This document shows positions 27,358 through 34,780 of a stretch of 52,370 nt of DNA, one piece after another. A model generated the notes under the pieces. The model did no database searches, was not told the DNA's origin, and was given only the letters and a program-made list of their open reading frames with translations. The stretch is from Gammaproteobacteria bacterium (GTDB lineage: Bacteria; Pseudomonadota; Gammaproteobacteria; GCA-001735895), in assembly GCA_024638385.1 (NCBI GenBank), contig JAHEKJ010000012.1:1-52370 (forward strand). Reading direction: 5' to 3'. Both the position numbers and the translations under genes were made by a program. How positions within the stretch are numbered: position 1 is the first letter of the stretch; the number at the start of each line of letters is the position of its first letter.

Positions 27358-28695
27358 TCAGGCGCTACCGGCGCGCTTCATTTCCTTGATGCGTTTCATG
27401 ATGATCGAGACGCTCGTGCGCATGCGCTCGAAGGCTTGCGCCACGTCCTGGATTTCGTCGTCGGAGTTAACCACGATGGTGCGCGAGGTATCGCCCTTGC
27501 TGACCGCGTCGGCGAGCTCGCGCAGGTCGAGCAGCGGCTGCGTGATCGCTTTCGACAGCATACCGGCGACGAACACCGCGAGTACCACGACGAGCACCAC
27601 GACGATGCCGAGGATGACGATCATTTGCTGTTTCGAGGTCTGCAGGCTGTCCTGTACCGACAGCAGGCCCTGGATCGGCGCCAGCGCGATCGACGTCGGC
27701 TGTTGCACGACGACGGTCCAGTTGAAGCCGGGGAAGCGCGTTACGACCGTCCGATAGAGTTCGGGTCCGGCCGAACGCGAGTAGCCGAGTACCTGGCCGC
27801 TGCCGAGCACGTAACCCCGCTTGCGCGCCGAAAAGACTTCCTGGATCGCCGGATCGTTACTGTTGCGCAGGTTGACCGCCTCGACCATGATGCGATCCTT
27901 GTCGTGTTTCGACGCGGTCTCGGCAAGCAGCTGGCCGTTGCTGTTGATGACCGTGACTGCGCCGCCCTTGATGTCGCGCGCGCCCATGTTGGCGACTTCC
28001 TGGATCAGGCTCACGCCGAGCACCGCCTTCATGACGCCGAGGCTGCTCCCCGAGGCCGGGTCGTCGATTCGCACCGAAATGTCGACCGACCAGATGCCGG
28101 CCGAGTTGTCGAATTCGACGTCGCCGACCGCGATGCCGTTTTCCCACGCGGTTTTCCACCAGTTTTCGTCGCGCTGGACGAAATCGGAGGTCGGGTTGGT
28201 CAGCGCCGTGTTGAAACCGTTGCGATCGGTGAAGAAGACTTCGCCGAAGTGCGGCGAGTGCCGGATCTGGTTGATCAGGTAGCGGTTGGCCGCGGGTGAC
28301 ACGTTGAGGCTCTTGCGCGATTTGAATTTGGCCTCGATGTCGGGGATGCTGAGCTTGACCAGGCCGGCCTTCTCGTGGGCCGCGCTCGCGAGCCGGGCGG
28401 CTTCGAGCGTGATCGGTGCCGATGCCCAGACCACGACGTCCGAGATCCGTTCGAGCATGAAGGTGTCGAGCTGGTCGACGATCCGGCCCGCGGTCGCGCT
28501 GAGGTTGTTGCCGACGACCGAATCGAGCAGCTCGCGCTTGCTGTTGTCGAGTTGCTGGTTGGCGTTGGACGTCAACTGCGTCAGGCTGAACCACGAAAAG
28601 GTACCGACCAGCAGGATCGGCACGATACCGATCAGCAGGGTGCGGTTGGTGATCTTGCCGCGCAGGCTCTTTGAATAGGATCGCTTTTCCATCAT
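27358..28695 (-). CDS. Cache-HAMP membrane sensor without an output domain
   Basis: A 445-residue inner-membrane receptor. A short cytoplasmic start leads to TM1 (LLIGIVPILLVGTFSWFSLT region), then a periplasmic double-Cache sensor of about 310 residues with typical segments DENWWKTAWENG and WSVDISVRI. TM2 is a valine-rich helix (MIVILGIVVVLVVVLAVFVA), followed by a HAMP domain (SKAITQPLLDLRELADAVSKGD, then DEIQDVAQAFERMRTS). The protein ends about 20 residues later with KEMKRAGSA. Chemoreceptors and kinases of this build continue into a signalling domain, and here there is none. Tandem ATGs start at 28695 and 28692 after AGAAGAG. The output may be carried by the gene downstream. Confidence 0.85.
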   Translation of the reverse strand: MMEKRSYSKSLRGKITNRTLLIGIVPILLVGTFSWFSLTQLTSNANQQLDNSKRELLDSVVGNNLSATAGRIVDQLDTFMLERISDVVVWASAPITLEAARLASAAHEKAGLVKLSIPDIEAKFKSRKSLNVSPAANRYLINQIRHSPHFGEVFFTDRNGFNTALTNPTSDFVQRDENWWKTAWENGIAVGDVEFDNSAGIWSVDISVRIDDPASGSSLGVMKAVLGVSLIQEVANMGARDIKGGAVTVINSNGQLLAETASKHDKDRIMVEAVNLRNSNDPAIQEVFSARKRGYVLGSGQVLGYSRSAGPELYRTVVTRFPGFNWTVVVQQPTSIALAPIQGLLSVQDSLQTSKQQMIVILGIVVVLVVVLAVFVAGMLSKAITQPLLDLRELADAVSKGDTSRTIVVNSDDEIQDVAQAFERMRTSVSIIMKRIKEMKRAGSA

Positions 28696-28796
28696 CTCTT
28701 CTCGCTGCGACGGAACGGATAACCGTCGCGGTCAATCGGTTTTCAGCTCGCCGCTCCCCGGTCGTTTGGCTTCGGCGAGCGAATTACCCGGTGCCT

Positions 28797-28822
28797 TGTA
28801 TTCAGAAAATTCACTGAATACA
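28797..28822. repeat. Perfect inverted repeat upstream of the sensor gene
   Basis: TGTATTCAG and CTGAATACA are perfect 9-bp inverted arms separated by AAAATTCA. They lie 102 bp upstream of the sensor start. A further half site GAATACA occurs at 28855-28861. The shape suits a dimeric repressor or activator site of the TetR or LuxR type, though no such regulator is in the window. A weak RNA hairpin is possible but has no T-tract. Confidence 0.5.
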
Positions 28823-28827
28823 GCAAT

Positions 28828-28844
28828 TTAGTAAGTATTTCTAA
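28828..28844 (-). promoter_or_regulatory. Third copy of the 17-bp soe-region motif
   Basis: Read on the minus strand this is TTAGAAATACTTACTAA, matching 14 of 17 positions of the second repeat before soeA, with an uninterrupted shared core AGAAATACTTA. It faces the sensor gene, whose start is about 130 bp away. It is also partly palindromic (TTAG...CTAA). Confidence 0.4.
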
Positions 28845-29031
28845 CATAGTGCTCGAATACAAAAAATCGGATCAAGCGGTATTGTCGAAGCGGGTACAAA
28901 ATGAATATAGACCATCTGCGAACTAGTGCGCATTTTTTGCCCCTTGCCGGCGACGTGGTAATCGGTCGCGGCAATGGCTTAGAATCGGGCATCGGCGACG
29001 ACTTTCACCAACTCATGGAGGTGCGTTACGC

Positions 29032-29808
29032 ATGGATCTGACTCCGGCGATCCTGAGTGCCGCCGGCGCCGCGCTCGCGACGCCCCTGCTGATGGCGCTC
29101 GCCCGTCGCGTCAAGGCGTTGCGCCACGAGCCCGACCGGCGCAAGCCGTTTGCCGAGCTGGCGCGCGAATACGCAGGCTGGGAACTCGGCTCGGTGCCGC
29201 TGTCGTTGTTGTTCGTCAGCCTGCTGTGCGGCGCGTTCTGGCTCGCGCTGCACGCCATCTATCTGCGCCGGATCGACGCGCTCGCGCCGAGCCTGCACAC
29301 GCTGGCGCTGCCGCCGCTGACCTGGGTCGCGCCGGCACTGTTTTTCGCGATCTTCGCCGCGGCCCTGCCGATGCACGGCACCTATCGATTGTTGCTGGGT
29401 CGCCGCCGCTACGCCGAGTACACCGAGTACGGCAACCAGAAATTTCGCCTCGACTCGGCGCGGTTGTTCCGCTATCTCGCCAACGCGCTGTTGCCGGTAT
29501 GCCTCGGCATGACCCTGCTGGCTTTCGACTGCTACGCCCGGGTTACCGACCGCGCGCTGATCGTCAACGCGTTCGCCGGCGTCGGCGAAACCCGGCATCG
29601 CCTCGATTCGGTGACCCGGATCGAACGGATCGAGCCCGGCGGCGGCGGCGCTTACTACGTGCTGCATTTTGCCGACGGCGCGGTTTTCGACTTCCGCCGC
29701 TTCCCCGTCGCGGCCGATCTCGCGCTGCAAGGCCGCATCGCGCGGCTCGCGGCGACGGCTTCCGGCGTCGAAATCGGCGACGGCTCGCCGGGGCAGGGTG
29801 ATGGCTGA
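29032..29808 (+). CDS. Hypothetical inner-membrane protein
   Basis: A 258-residue protein with about four hydrophobic segments (near residues 5-25, 53-75, 97-118 and 155-172), separated by Arg-rich cytoplasmic loops (RRVKALRHEPDRRKP and LLGRRRYAEYTEYGNQKFRL). The C-terminal 80 residues form a soluble beta-rich region (RHRLDSVTRIERIEPGGGGAYYVL). I do not recognise the family; the tail resembles small PH-like domains of membrane proteins but this is weak. GGAGGTG nine bases upstream supports the start. It overlaps the DUF1801 gene by 8 bp and heads a run of ten genes. Confidence 0.7.
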   Translation: MDLTPAILSAAGAALATPLLMALARRVKALRHEPDRRKPFAELAREYAGWELGSVPLSLLFVSLLCGAFWLALHAIYLRRIDALAPSLHTLALPPLTWVAPALFFAIFAAALPMHGTYRLLLGRRRYAEYTEYGNQKFRLDSARLFRYLANALLPVCLGMTLLAFDCYARVTDRALIVNAFAGVGETRHRLDSVTRIERIEPGGGGAYYVLHFADGAVFDFRRFPVAADLALQGRIARLAATASGVEIGDGSPGQGDG

Positions 29809-30151
29809 TTCGCCGATGGCTTTGCAGCAATATATCGACGCGATTCCCGTCAGCCGCGCCGCGCGTTTCGCGTCGATCCGCGCGCTGATCCGCCGCCTGT
29901 ATCCCGCCGCGGTCGAATCGATGCGCTACCAGATGCCGACCTTCGAGTACCGTGACGGCTGGATCGCACTCGCCAATCGAAAGCATTACCTGTCGGTCTA
30001 TACCTGCATGGCCGCGCACATCGCCGAGTTCCGCGCGAGTCATCCCGCGATCAGGACCGGAACCGGCTGTATCAATTTTCGCGATCGCGACGAGATTCCC
30101 CTCGACGATCTCGCGCAGGTCATCCGCAACGCGCTCGAACACGAACACTGA
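29801..30151 (+). CDS. DUF1801 domain protein
   Basis: A 116-residue protein of the DUF1801 (YdhG-like) group, a small alpha/beta fold of uncertain role. The order RFASIRALIRRLYPAAVESMRYQMPTFEY (shown in parts: an ALIRRLYP helix, then SMRYQMPTF), KHYLSVYTC, and GTGCINFRDRDEIPLDDL is typical. The ATG at 29801 overlaps the preceding stop region by 8 bp and is preceded by CAGGG. Related proteins bind iron or act as chaperone-like factors, but nothing here decides this. Confidence 0.82.
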   Translation: MADSPMALQQYIDAIPVSRAARFASIRALIRRLYPAAVESMRYQMPTFEYRDGWIALANRKHYLSVYTCMAAHIAEFRASHPAIRTGTGCINFRDRDEIPLDDLAQVIRNALEHEH

Positions 30152-30159
30152 ACGAGGGC

Positions 30160-31011
30160 ATGATTGACATGCGACAGCGGAGATTCATCCAGTGTGACGT
30201 TTTCACCCCGACACCGACACGCGGCAACGCGCTCGCGGTCGTCGTCGACGGCGACGGCCTGTCGGACGACGCCATGCAAACCTTTGCCGCGTGGACGAAT
30301 CTGGCCGAAACCACGTTCCTGCTACCGCCGAGCGACCCGCGCGCCGACTACCGCGTGCGGATATTCACGACCGTGCGCGAGATGCCGTTCGCCGGTCATC
30401 CTACCCTCGGCAGCTGCGCCGCGTGGCTGCATGCCGGCGGTGCGTCGCGCGAACCGGCCAGGGTGTACCAGGAATGCGCGATCGGCCTCGTCGCGATCGA
30501 CATCGACGACCCGCTACGCCTGGCGTTCGGCGCGCCGCCGACCGAAATCCGGTCGCTCGCCGACGGCCAGCTCGCGCGCATTGCGGCCGCGCTCGAAATT
30601 CCGGTCGATGCGATCGTCGCCAGTGCCGAGCTCGACAACGGGCCGGTGTTTCAGGCCCTGCAGCTGACCGATGCCGGGGCCGTACTCGCGCTCGACGCGA
30701 GCCGCGTCCGCTGGCCCGAGTTTCGCTCGATCGGCGTCATCGGCGCGCATGCCGGCGGCGCCGAATGCGACTACGAGGTGCGCATGCTGGCGCCATCGAG
30801 CGGCATGCGCGAAGACCCGATCACCGGCTCGCTGAATTCGGCGCTGGCGCACTGGCTGCAGGCGCGGGGCCTGCTCGAGCGGCCGCTGTTGATCGCCCAG
30901 GGCACGCAGATCGGGCGTAACGGCCGCGTTTACGTCGAACCGAAACCCGGCGGCGAGATCGCGATCGGCGGCCAGACCCACATCCTGGTCGACGGCACGG
31001 TCCTGCTCTAG
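30160..31011 (+). CDS. PhzF family isomerase/epimerase
   Basis: A 283-residue protein of the diaminopimelate-epimerase-like fold, PhzF family. Marks are CDVFTPTPTRGNALAVV near the start, WTNLAETTFLL with the catalytic glutamate near residue 45, MPFAGHPTLGS, and the second-half repeat EDPITGSLNSAL. In phenazine producers PhzF isomerises DHHA, but most chromosomal homologues, this one included, stand outside phenazine clusters and have unknown substrates. GAGGG precedes the ATG. It belongs to the packed run and starts 8 bp after the DUF1801 gene. Confidence 0.92.
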   Translation: MIDMRQRRFIQCDVFTPTPTRGNALAVVVDGDGLSDDAMQTFAAWTNLAETTFLLPPSDPRADYRVRIFTTVREMPFAGHPTLGSCAAWLHAGGASREPARVYQECAIGLVAIDIDDPLRLAFGAPPTEIRSLADGQLARIAAALEIPVDAIVASAELDNGPVFQALQLTDAGAVLALDASRVRWPEFRSIGVIGAHAGGAECDYEVRMLAPSSGMREDPITGSLNSALAHWLQARGLLERPLLIAQGTQIGRNGRVYVEPKPGGEIAIGGQTHILVDGTVLL

Positions 31012-31028
31012 GCGCGGGAAAGGCATCG

Positions 31029-31673
31029 ATGCTCGAATTATGGGGCCGCAAAAATGCCTACAACGTACTCAAGGTCACCTGGGTGCTGGCCGAGATCGGG
31101 CTCGATTACGCTCATCACGATGTCGGTAGCCATCCGGGCGACCTCGAAGCGGAAAGTTTCAAGGCGCTCAATCCCCACGCGCGGATCCCGGTGTTGCGCG
31201 ACGATAATGGAGTGATCTGGGAGTCAAATACGATCGTCCGATACCTTTGCGCCCTGCACGACCCCGCGGGTTTATGGCCCGAAGAACCCTTCGAACGCAG
31301 CCAGGCCGAGCGCTGGATGGACTGGGAACTCGCGCGGCTGCAGATCGATTTCATCGAACTTTTCTGGCAGTTTTACCGGACACCGGAAGCCGAGCGGGAC
31401 GCCGCGTTCATCGACTCGGCGCTGAGACGTTGCGCACAAGACGTGCGCCAACTGGATGCAGGGTTGGCGACGCAGCCGTATCTCGCAGGAGACCGTCTGA
31501 CGATGGGTGATATTCCGTGCGCGGTTTTTCTCCATCGGTACATTAACATGGGACTGGACGTCGATTGGCCGATTCACGTTGACCGCTGGTATCGGCGGCT
31601 GGCACGGCGCGACGCGTACCGGAAAACCGTCATGCAGCCATTCGACGAGTTACGAGGCCGACTTCGTTTCTAG
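31029..31673 (+). CDS. Glutathione S-transferase family protein
   Basis: A 214-residue protein with a thioredoxin-like N-terminal domain (MLELWGRKNAYNVLKVTW, ARIPVLRDDNGVIWESNTIVRYL with the Pro and Glu-Ser of the glutathione site) and an all-helical C-terminal domain (YLAGDRLTMGDIPCAV, the N-capping box). It probably conjugates or reduces electrophiles in the cytoplasm. The active residue near the N-terminus (Asn/Tyr in KNAYNVLK) suggests a theta- or beta-like class without a classical catalytic Cys. It lies 17 bp after the PhzF gene. Confidence 0.92.
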   Translation: MLELWGRKNAYNVLKVTWVLAEIGLDYAHHDVGSHPGDLEAESFKALNPHARIPVLRDDNGVIWESNTIVRYLCALHDPAGLWPEEPFERSQAERWMDWELARLQIDFIELFWQFYRTPEAERDAAFIDSALRRCAQDVRQLDAGLATQPYLAGDRLTMGDIPCAVFLHRYINMGLDVDWPIHVDRWYRRLARRDAYRKTVMQPFDELRGRLRF

Positions 31674-31691
31674 AACCGGAGGATGAATAAC

Positions 31692-32123
31692 ATGCAGGGT
31701 CATTGTCTTTGTGGCGGTGTCCGTTTTGAGATCAGCGGCAAGGTTTCCCGGCTGTACCAGTGTCACTGCTCGATGTGTCGCCGCGTCAGCGGCTCGTCCG
31801 CGAATGCCGCGATGATCGTCGGTCGCGGGCAGTTCGAATGGCTGGCCGGGGAGGAGCTGATCGAGCGCTACGCCACGAAGAGCGGCTGGCAGTCGCATTT
31901 CTGCCGGCGTTGCGGTTCGCCGGTACCGAACTCGACGCGCGGCGAGTCCGCCTGGTGGGTCCCGGTCGGCTTGCTCGAGGACAGCGCGGAACTCGAGCTG
32001 GGCGCACATTTGTTTGTCGGCTCGAAAGCGAACTGGGAACGGATCGCCGATGCCGGCGTGCATTTCGACGAAATGCCCGACCGGGACGAACTCGACCGCT
32101 TGCTGCGCCGCGATCGGGTGTAA
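31692..32123 (+). CDS. GFA family zinc-binding protein
   Basis: A 143-residue protein of the glutathione-dependent formaldehyde-activating enzyme (GFA)/CENP-V family. Zinc cysteines are visible in HCLCGGVRF, CHCSMCRR and HFCRRCGSPV. Members bind zinc structurally, and the original GFA assigns S-hydroxymethylglutathione formation, though most have unproven activity. Two ATGs are nine bases apart (31683 and 31692). The GGAGG at 31678-31682 abuts the first and is ideally spaced for the second, so I chose 31692. Confidence 0.9.
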   Translation: MQGHCLCGGVRFEISGKVSRLYQCHCSMCRRVSGSSANAAMIVGRGQFEWLAGEELIERYATKSGWQSHFCRRCGSPVPNSTRGESAWWVPVGLLEDSAELELGAHLFVGSKANWERIADAGVHFDEMPDRDELDRLLRRDRV

Positions 32124-32124
32124 G

Positions 32125-32580
32125 ATGAAGGTTTGCGGCAACCCCGTCATCAATTATCGCGTCATGCACACCGACGACTATGCGCGCAGCGTCGCACTCT
32201 GGCGAGAGTGCGACGGGCTCGGGCTGCGCGATTCCGATTCGCCCGCGGGCATCGCGAGGTATCTCGCGCGCAACCCCGGGCTCAGTTTTGTCGCCGAGCG
32301 CGAAGACCGGATCGTCGGCACGATCATGGCCGGCCACGACGGCCGCCGCGGCTACATCCTGCACCTCGCGGTCGCCGCCGGCGAGCGCCGTGGCGGTGTC
32401 GCCAGCCGGCTGGTCGAGCGGTGTCTGGCCGCGCTCGCCGGCGAGGGCATCGACAAGACGCACGTTCACGTGATCGGCGACAATTGCGTCGGGCGCGAAT
32501 TCTGGCTCGCGCGCGGGTTTCATCATCGCGGCGAAATCGAGCTCTATTCCTTCGTCAACGGCGACAACCCCGATGTCTGA
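32125..32580 (+). CDS. GNAT family N-acetyltransferase
   Basis: A 151-residue acetyl-CoA-dependent acetyltransferase. The fold is shown by the strand FVAEREDRIVGTIMAGHDG, the acetyl-CoA loop region HLAVAAGERRGGVASRLVERC and the late FWLARGFHHRGEIELYSF. The pattern R-R-G-G-V-A is the usual pyrophosphate-binding motif (Q/RxxGxG/A) with a small change. ATG 32125 lies one base after the GFA stop, and the stop overlaps the second GNAT gene by 8 bp. The substrate is unknown. Confidence 0.88.
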   Translation: MKVCGNPVINYRVMHTDDYARSVALWRECDGLGLRDSDSPAGIARYLARNPGLSFVAEREDRIVGTIMAGHDGRRGYILHLAVAAGERRGGVASRLVERCLAALAGEGIDKTHVHVIGDNCVGREFWLARGFHHRGEIELYSFVNGDNPDV

Positions 32581-33043
32581 AACGATCGTCGAAAAGCTGG
32601 ATCCGCTGCAGGCCGACGTCCGCGCGCTGATCGCGGCCTCCGACGCCTTTTATCTCGGGCTGTATCCGCCGGAGAGCAACCACCTCGAAAGCGCCGACGA
32701 CCTGACCGCCGACAACGTCCTGTTGGTCGGCTGTCGCGTCGCGGGCGAACTCGCGGCAAGCGGCGCGGCCAGGCTCATGCATGACGACGGCAACTATGTC
32801 GAAATCAAGCGCGTTTTCGTCCTCGAAAAGTTTCGCGGGCGCGGGCTGTCGCAAACGATCATGCGCCATCTCGAATCCGAGCTCGGGCGTGCCGGAATCA
32901 CCCTGTTTCGGCTCGAGACCGGTATCCGCCAGCCCGAAGCCCTGAACCTCTACCGCAAGCTCGGCTACCGCGAGCGCGAACCGTTCGGCGCCTACCGGCC
33001 GGATCCGCTCAGCGTGTTCCTGGAGAAGCGTCTTGCAGGCTAA
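32573..33043 (+). CDS. GNAT family N-acetyltransferase
   Basis: A 156-residue acetyltransferase with the core IKRVFVLEKFRGRGLSQTIM, containing the RGRGLS acetyl-CoA loop, and RLETGIRQPEALNLYRKLGY, the standard final alpha-beta unit. Closest in layout to small GNATs acting on amino acids or small molecules. It is unlike the preceding GNAT, so it is not a recent tandem copy. It overlaps its upstream neighbour by 8 bp and the downstream phosphatase gene by 11 bp. Confidence 0.9.
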   Translation: MSETIVEKLDPLQADVRALIAASDAFYLGLYPPESNHLESADDLTADNVLLVGCRVAGELAASGAARLMHDDGNYVEIKRVFVLEKFRGRGLSQTIMRHLESELGRAGITLFRLETGIRQPEALNLYRKLGYREREPFGAYRPDPLSVFLEKRLAG

Positions 33044-33536
33044 ACTCTATCGGGTCGAAACGCTCGGCACGGGATTTATCGCGATCATGGCGCGACCCGA
33101 ACTCGACGCCGGGCTCGACGCGGTCTTTGCCGGCCTCGTCGGGCTCGGTGTCGGCCAGGTCATATCGCTGCTCGAGCCGAGCGAGGCGCATGCGCTCGGG
33201 CTCGACGGCGAACGCGAAGCGGTCAGGGCGCACGGCATGCGCTTCGAATCCTTCCCGATTCACGATATGGGCGTACCGCCTTCGGTCGGCGAGTTCACAA
33301 TCGCTACCCGCCGCGTCTGTCGCCAGGTGGCCGGCGGCATCAATACCGCGGTCCATTGCCGCGCCGGCGTCGGCCGCTCCGGGTTGTTCGCCGCCGGCGT
33401 GTTGCTGCATGCCGGCTACAACGTGGATGATGCGTTTGCCACGATCGGCCGGATTCGCGGCGTCAACGTGCCTGAAACCCGGCAACAGCGCGCCTGGCTC
33501 GTTTCGAACCAGCCGGCGATCAGCGGCGATGCATGA
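33033..33536 (+). CDS. Dual-specificity/tyrosine phosphatase-like protein
   Basis: A 167-residue protein with the phosphatase loop HCRAGVGRSG near residue 107, a CX5R active site with the cysteine and arginine intact. The general acid is probably the Asp in FPIHDMGVPP near residue 77. It resembles atypical dual-specificity phosphatases of bacteria and could act on phosphoproteins or on phosphoinositide-like small molecules. The start is a TTG at 33033 with GGAG seven bases upstream; the frame has no earlier ATG consistent with the fold. It overlaps the GNAT gene by 11 bp. Confidence 0.85.
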   Translation: MQAKLYRVETLGTGFIAIMARPELDAGLDAVFAGLVGLGVGQVISLLEPSEAHALGLDGEREAVRAHGMRFESFPIHDMGVPPSVGEFTIATRRVCRQVAGGINTAVHCRAGVGRSGLFAAGVLLHAGYNVDDAFATIGRIRGVNVPETRQQRAWLVSNQPAISGDA

Positions 33537-33566
33537 CTCGCGCCACGACGAGCGCGGCGCGGTCGC

Positions 33567-34040
33567 ATGAATCTGGCGCTCGACCGTTTCGCCGATAACC
33601 CGATCATCGACGAGCTCGTACGCTGGCCGCCGCGGCCCTGCCGGATCCTGCGCGTGCGCGCCGGCGCGGCGATGTTTCGTCCGCCCTTCATCGAGATTTA
33701 CTACGCCGACGGCGAAATCGAGCAGCGCCGGTTCGCCCGCGATACCTTCGCCGACGACTGGAGTCGGGCGCGGGTCATCCTCGAAACCCTGACCACGATC
33801 GAGCTGGTGACGGACCTGACCGTCACGCCGCCGCGCGATGCCAGCGGGCTCGCGCGCGCCGCGCTCGAGGTCCGCGACGCCTGTATCGCCGAAGCCGGGC
33901 AAATGTTCGAGCACGGGCTCTACGAACAGTTCCTGATGCAGTTCGGCGCGGATTGTCGCGACCTGCCGGAGGCGACGCGGGCCAGAATCGACACCGCCCG
34001 GCGCGCGCTCGACGCGGGTGCCGCGGCGCCGCGCGAATGA
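33567..34040 (+). CDS. Hypothetical protein (157 aa)
   Basis: A soluble 157-residue protein with no cysteine cluster, signal or membrane segment. The N-terminal half is mixed alpha/beta (CRILRVRAGAAMFRPPFIEIYYADGEIEQRRF) and the C-terminal half is helical (FEHGLYEQFLMQFGADCRDLPE). I do not recognise it. The ATG at 33567 is the first possible start after an in-frame stop at 33534-33536. The stop overlaps the exporter gene by four bases (ATGA), so it is translated with it. Confidence 0.65.
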   Translation: MNLALDRFADNPIIDELVRWPPRPCRILRVRAGAAMFRPPFIEIYYADGEIEQRRFARDTFADDWSRARVILETLTTIELVTDLTVTPPRDASGLARAALEVRDACIAEAGQMFEHGLYEQFLMQFGADCRDLPEATRARIDTARRALDAGAAAPRE

Positions 34041-34780
34041 GCCTCGATCCGGGCGAACTACTGATCGTCGCCGGCGTCTTTTTCGTTGCCGGTACGGTCA
34101 AGGGCGTCATCGGTCTCGGCCTGCCGACGGTCAGCCTGGCGCTGCTGACGCTGGCCTTCGATCTGCCCACGGCGATGGCCTTGCTGCTGCTGCCGTCGCT
34201 GTTCACGAACCTGTGGCAGGCGCACGCCGGCACCAATCCGCTGCCGTTGCTGCGCCGCCTGTGGCCGTTCCTGCTGCCGGCCTGCCTCGCGGTCGCGCTC
34301 GGCGGGCTCGCGTTGACGCGCATCCAGCTCGAGATTCTGACCGCGCTGCTCGGCGCGCTGCTGGTGGCCTACGCCGCGGCCAACCTCGGCGGCTGGCGCC
34401 TGCGGCTGCGGCCGGCCGACGAGAGCTGGGCCGGCCCGCTGGCCGGTTTCGTCAACGGCGTGTTGACCGGCATGACCGGCTCGTTCGTCGTGCCGGGCGT
34501 GCTCTACCTGCAGGCGCTCGGCCTGCCGCGGGCGAGCCTGCTGCAGGCGATGGGAATCCTGTTCACGCTGTCGACGCTGGCGCTCGGTTTCACGCTGCAG
34601 GGCAGTCGCTTGCTGACTTTCGAGCTCGGCGCGCTGTCGGCGCTCGGACTCGTGCCGGCGCTCGCCGGCATGGCCGTGGGCCGCGCGGTCGGCCGGCGAT
34701 TGTCCGAGGCTCTTTTTCGGCGGGTCTTTTTCGGCGGCCTGCTGTTGCTCGGCGCCTGGCTCGCGTTTCAGCAGGTGTAG
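34037..34780 (+). CDS. TauE/SafE family membrane exporter
   Basis: A 247-residue membrane protein with about seven or eight hydrophobic helices. The two repeat signatures of TauE/SafE proteins (DUF81) are present: FVAGTVKGVIGLGLPTVSLAL near residue 15 and GFVNGVLTGMTGSFVVPGVLY near residue 145. Family members export sulfite, sulfoacetate or other organosulfur anions, mostly inferred from context. Sulfite handling by SoeABC 10 kb away makes that reading attractive but unproven. It overlaps the upstream unknown gene (ATGA) and, by 13 bp, the convergent SDR gene. Confidence 0.88.
   Translation: MSLDPGELLIVAGVFFVAGTVKGVIGLGLPTVSLALLTLAFDLPTAMALLLLPSLFTNLWQAHAGTNPLPLLRRLWPFLLPACLAVALGGLALTRIQLEILTALLGALLVAYAAANLGGWRLRLRPADESWAGPLAGFVNGVLTGMTGSFVVPGVLYLQALGLPRASLLQAMGILFTLSTLALGFTLQGSRLLTFELGALSALGLVPALAGMAVGRAVGRRLSEALFRRVFFGGLLLLGAWLAFQQV

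Larger units (their letters stand above)
28696..29031. other. 336-bp intergenic region between divergent units
   Basis: AT-rich, divergent control region serving the sensor unit (minus) and the ten-gene run (plus). Besides the inverted repeat and the 17-bp motif it holds a 46-codon ORF from ATG 28901 that overlaps the next gene start. It lacks a ribosome site, and I do not call it. The ribosome site for the gene at 29032 is GGAGGTG nine bases upstream. No tRNA or terminator was seen. Confidence 0.6.

Noticed and set aside
28901-29041. A 46-codon ORF just before the membrane protein gene, possible leader peptide
   Set aside because: No ribosome site, no regulatory codon run and no attenuator-like hairpin; its 3' end simply overlaps the next gene's start.
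30160-31011. PhzF homologue as a sign of phenazine synthesis
   Set aside because: No other phz gene is nearby; isolated PhzF-like proteins are widespread with unknown substrates.
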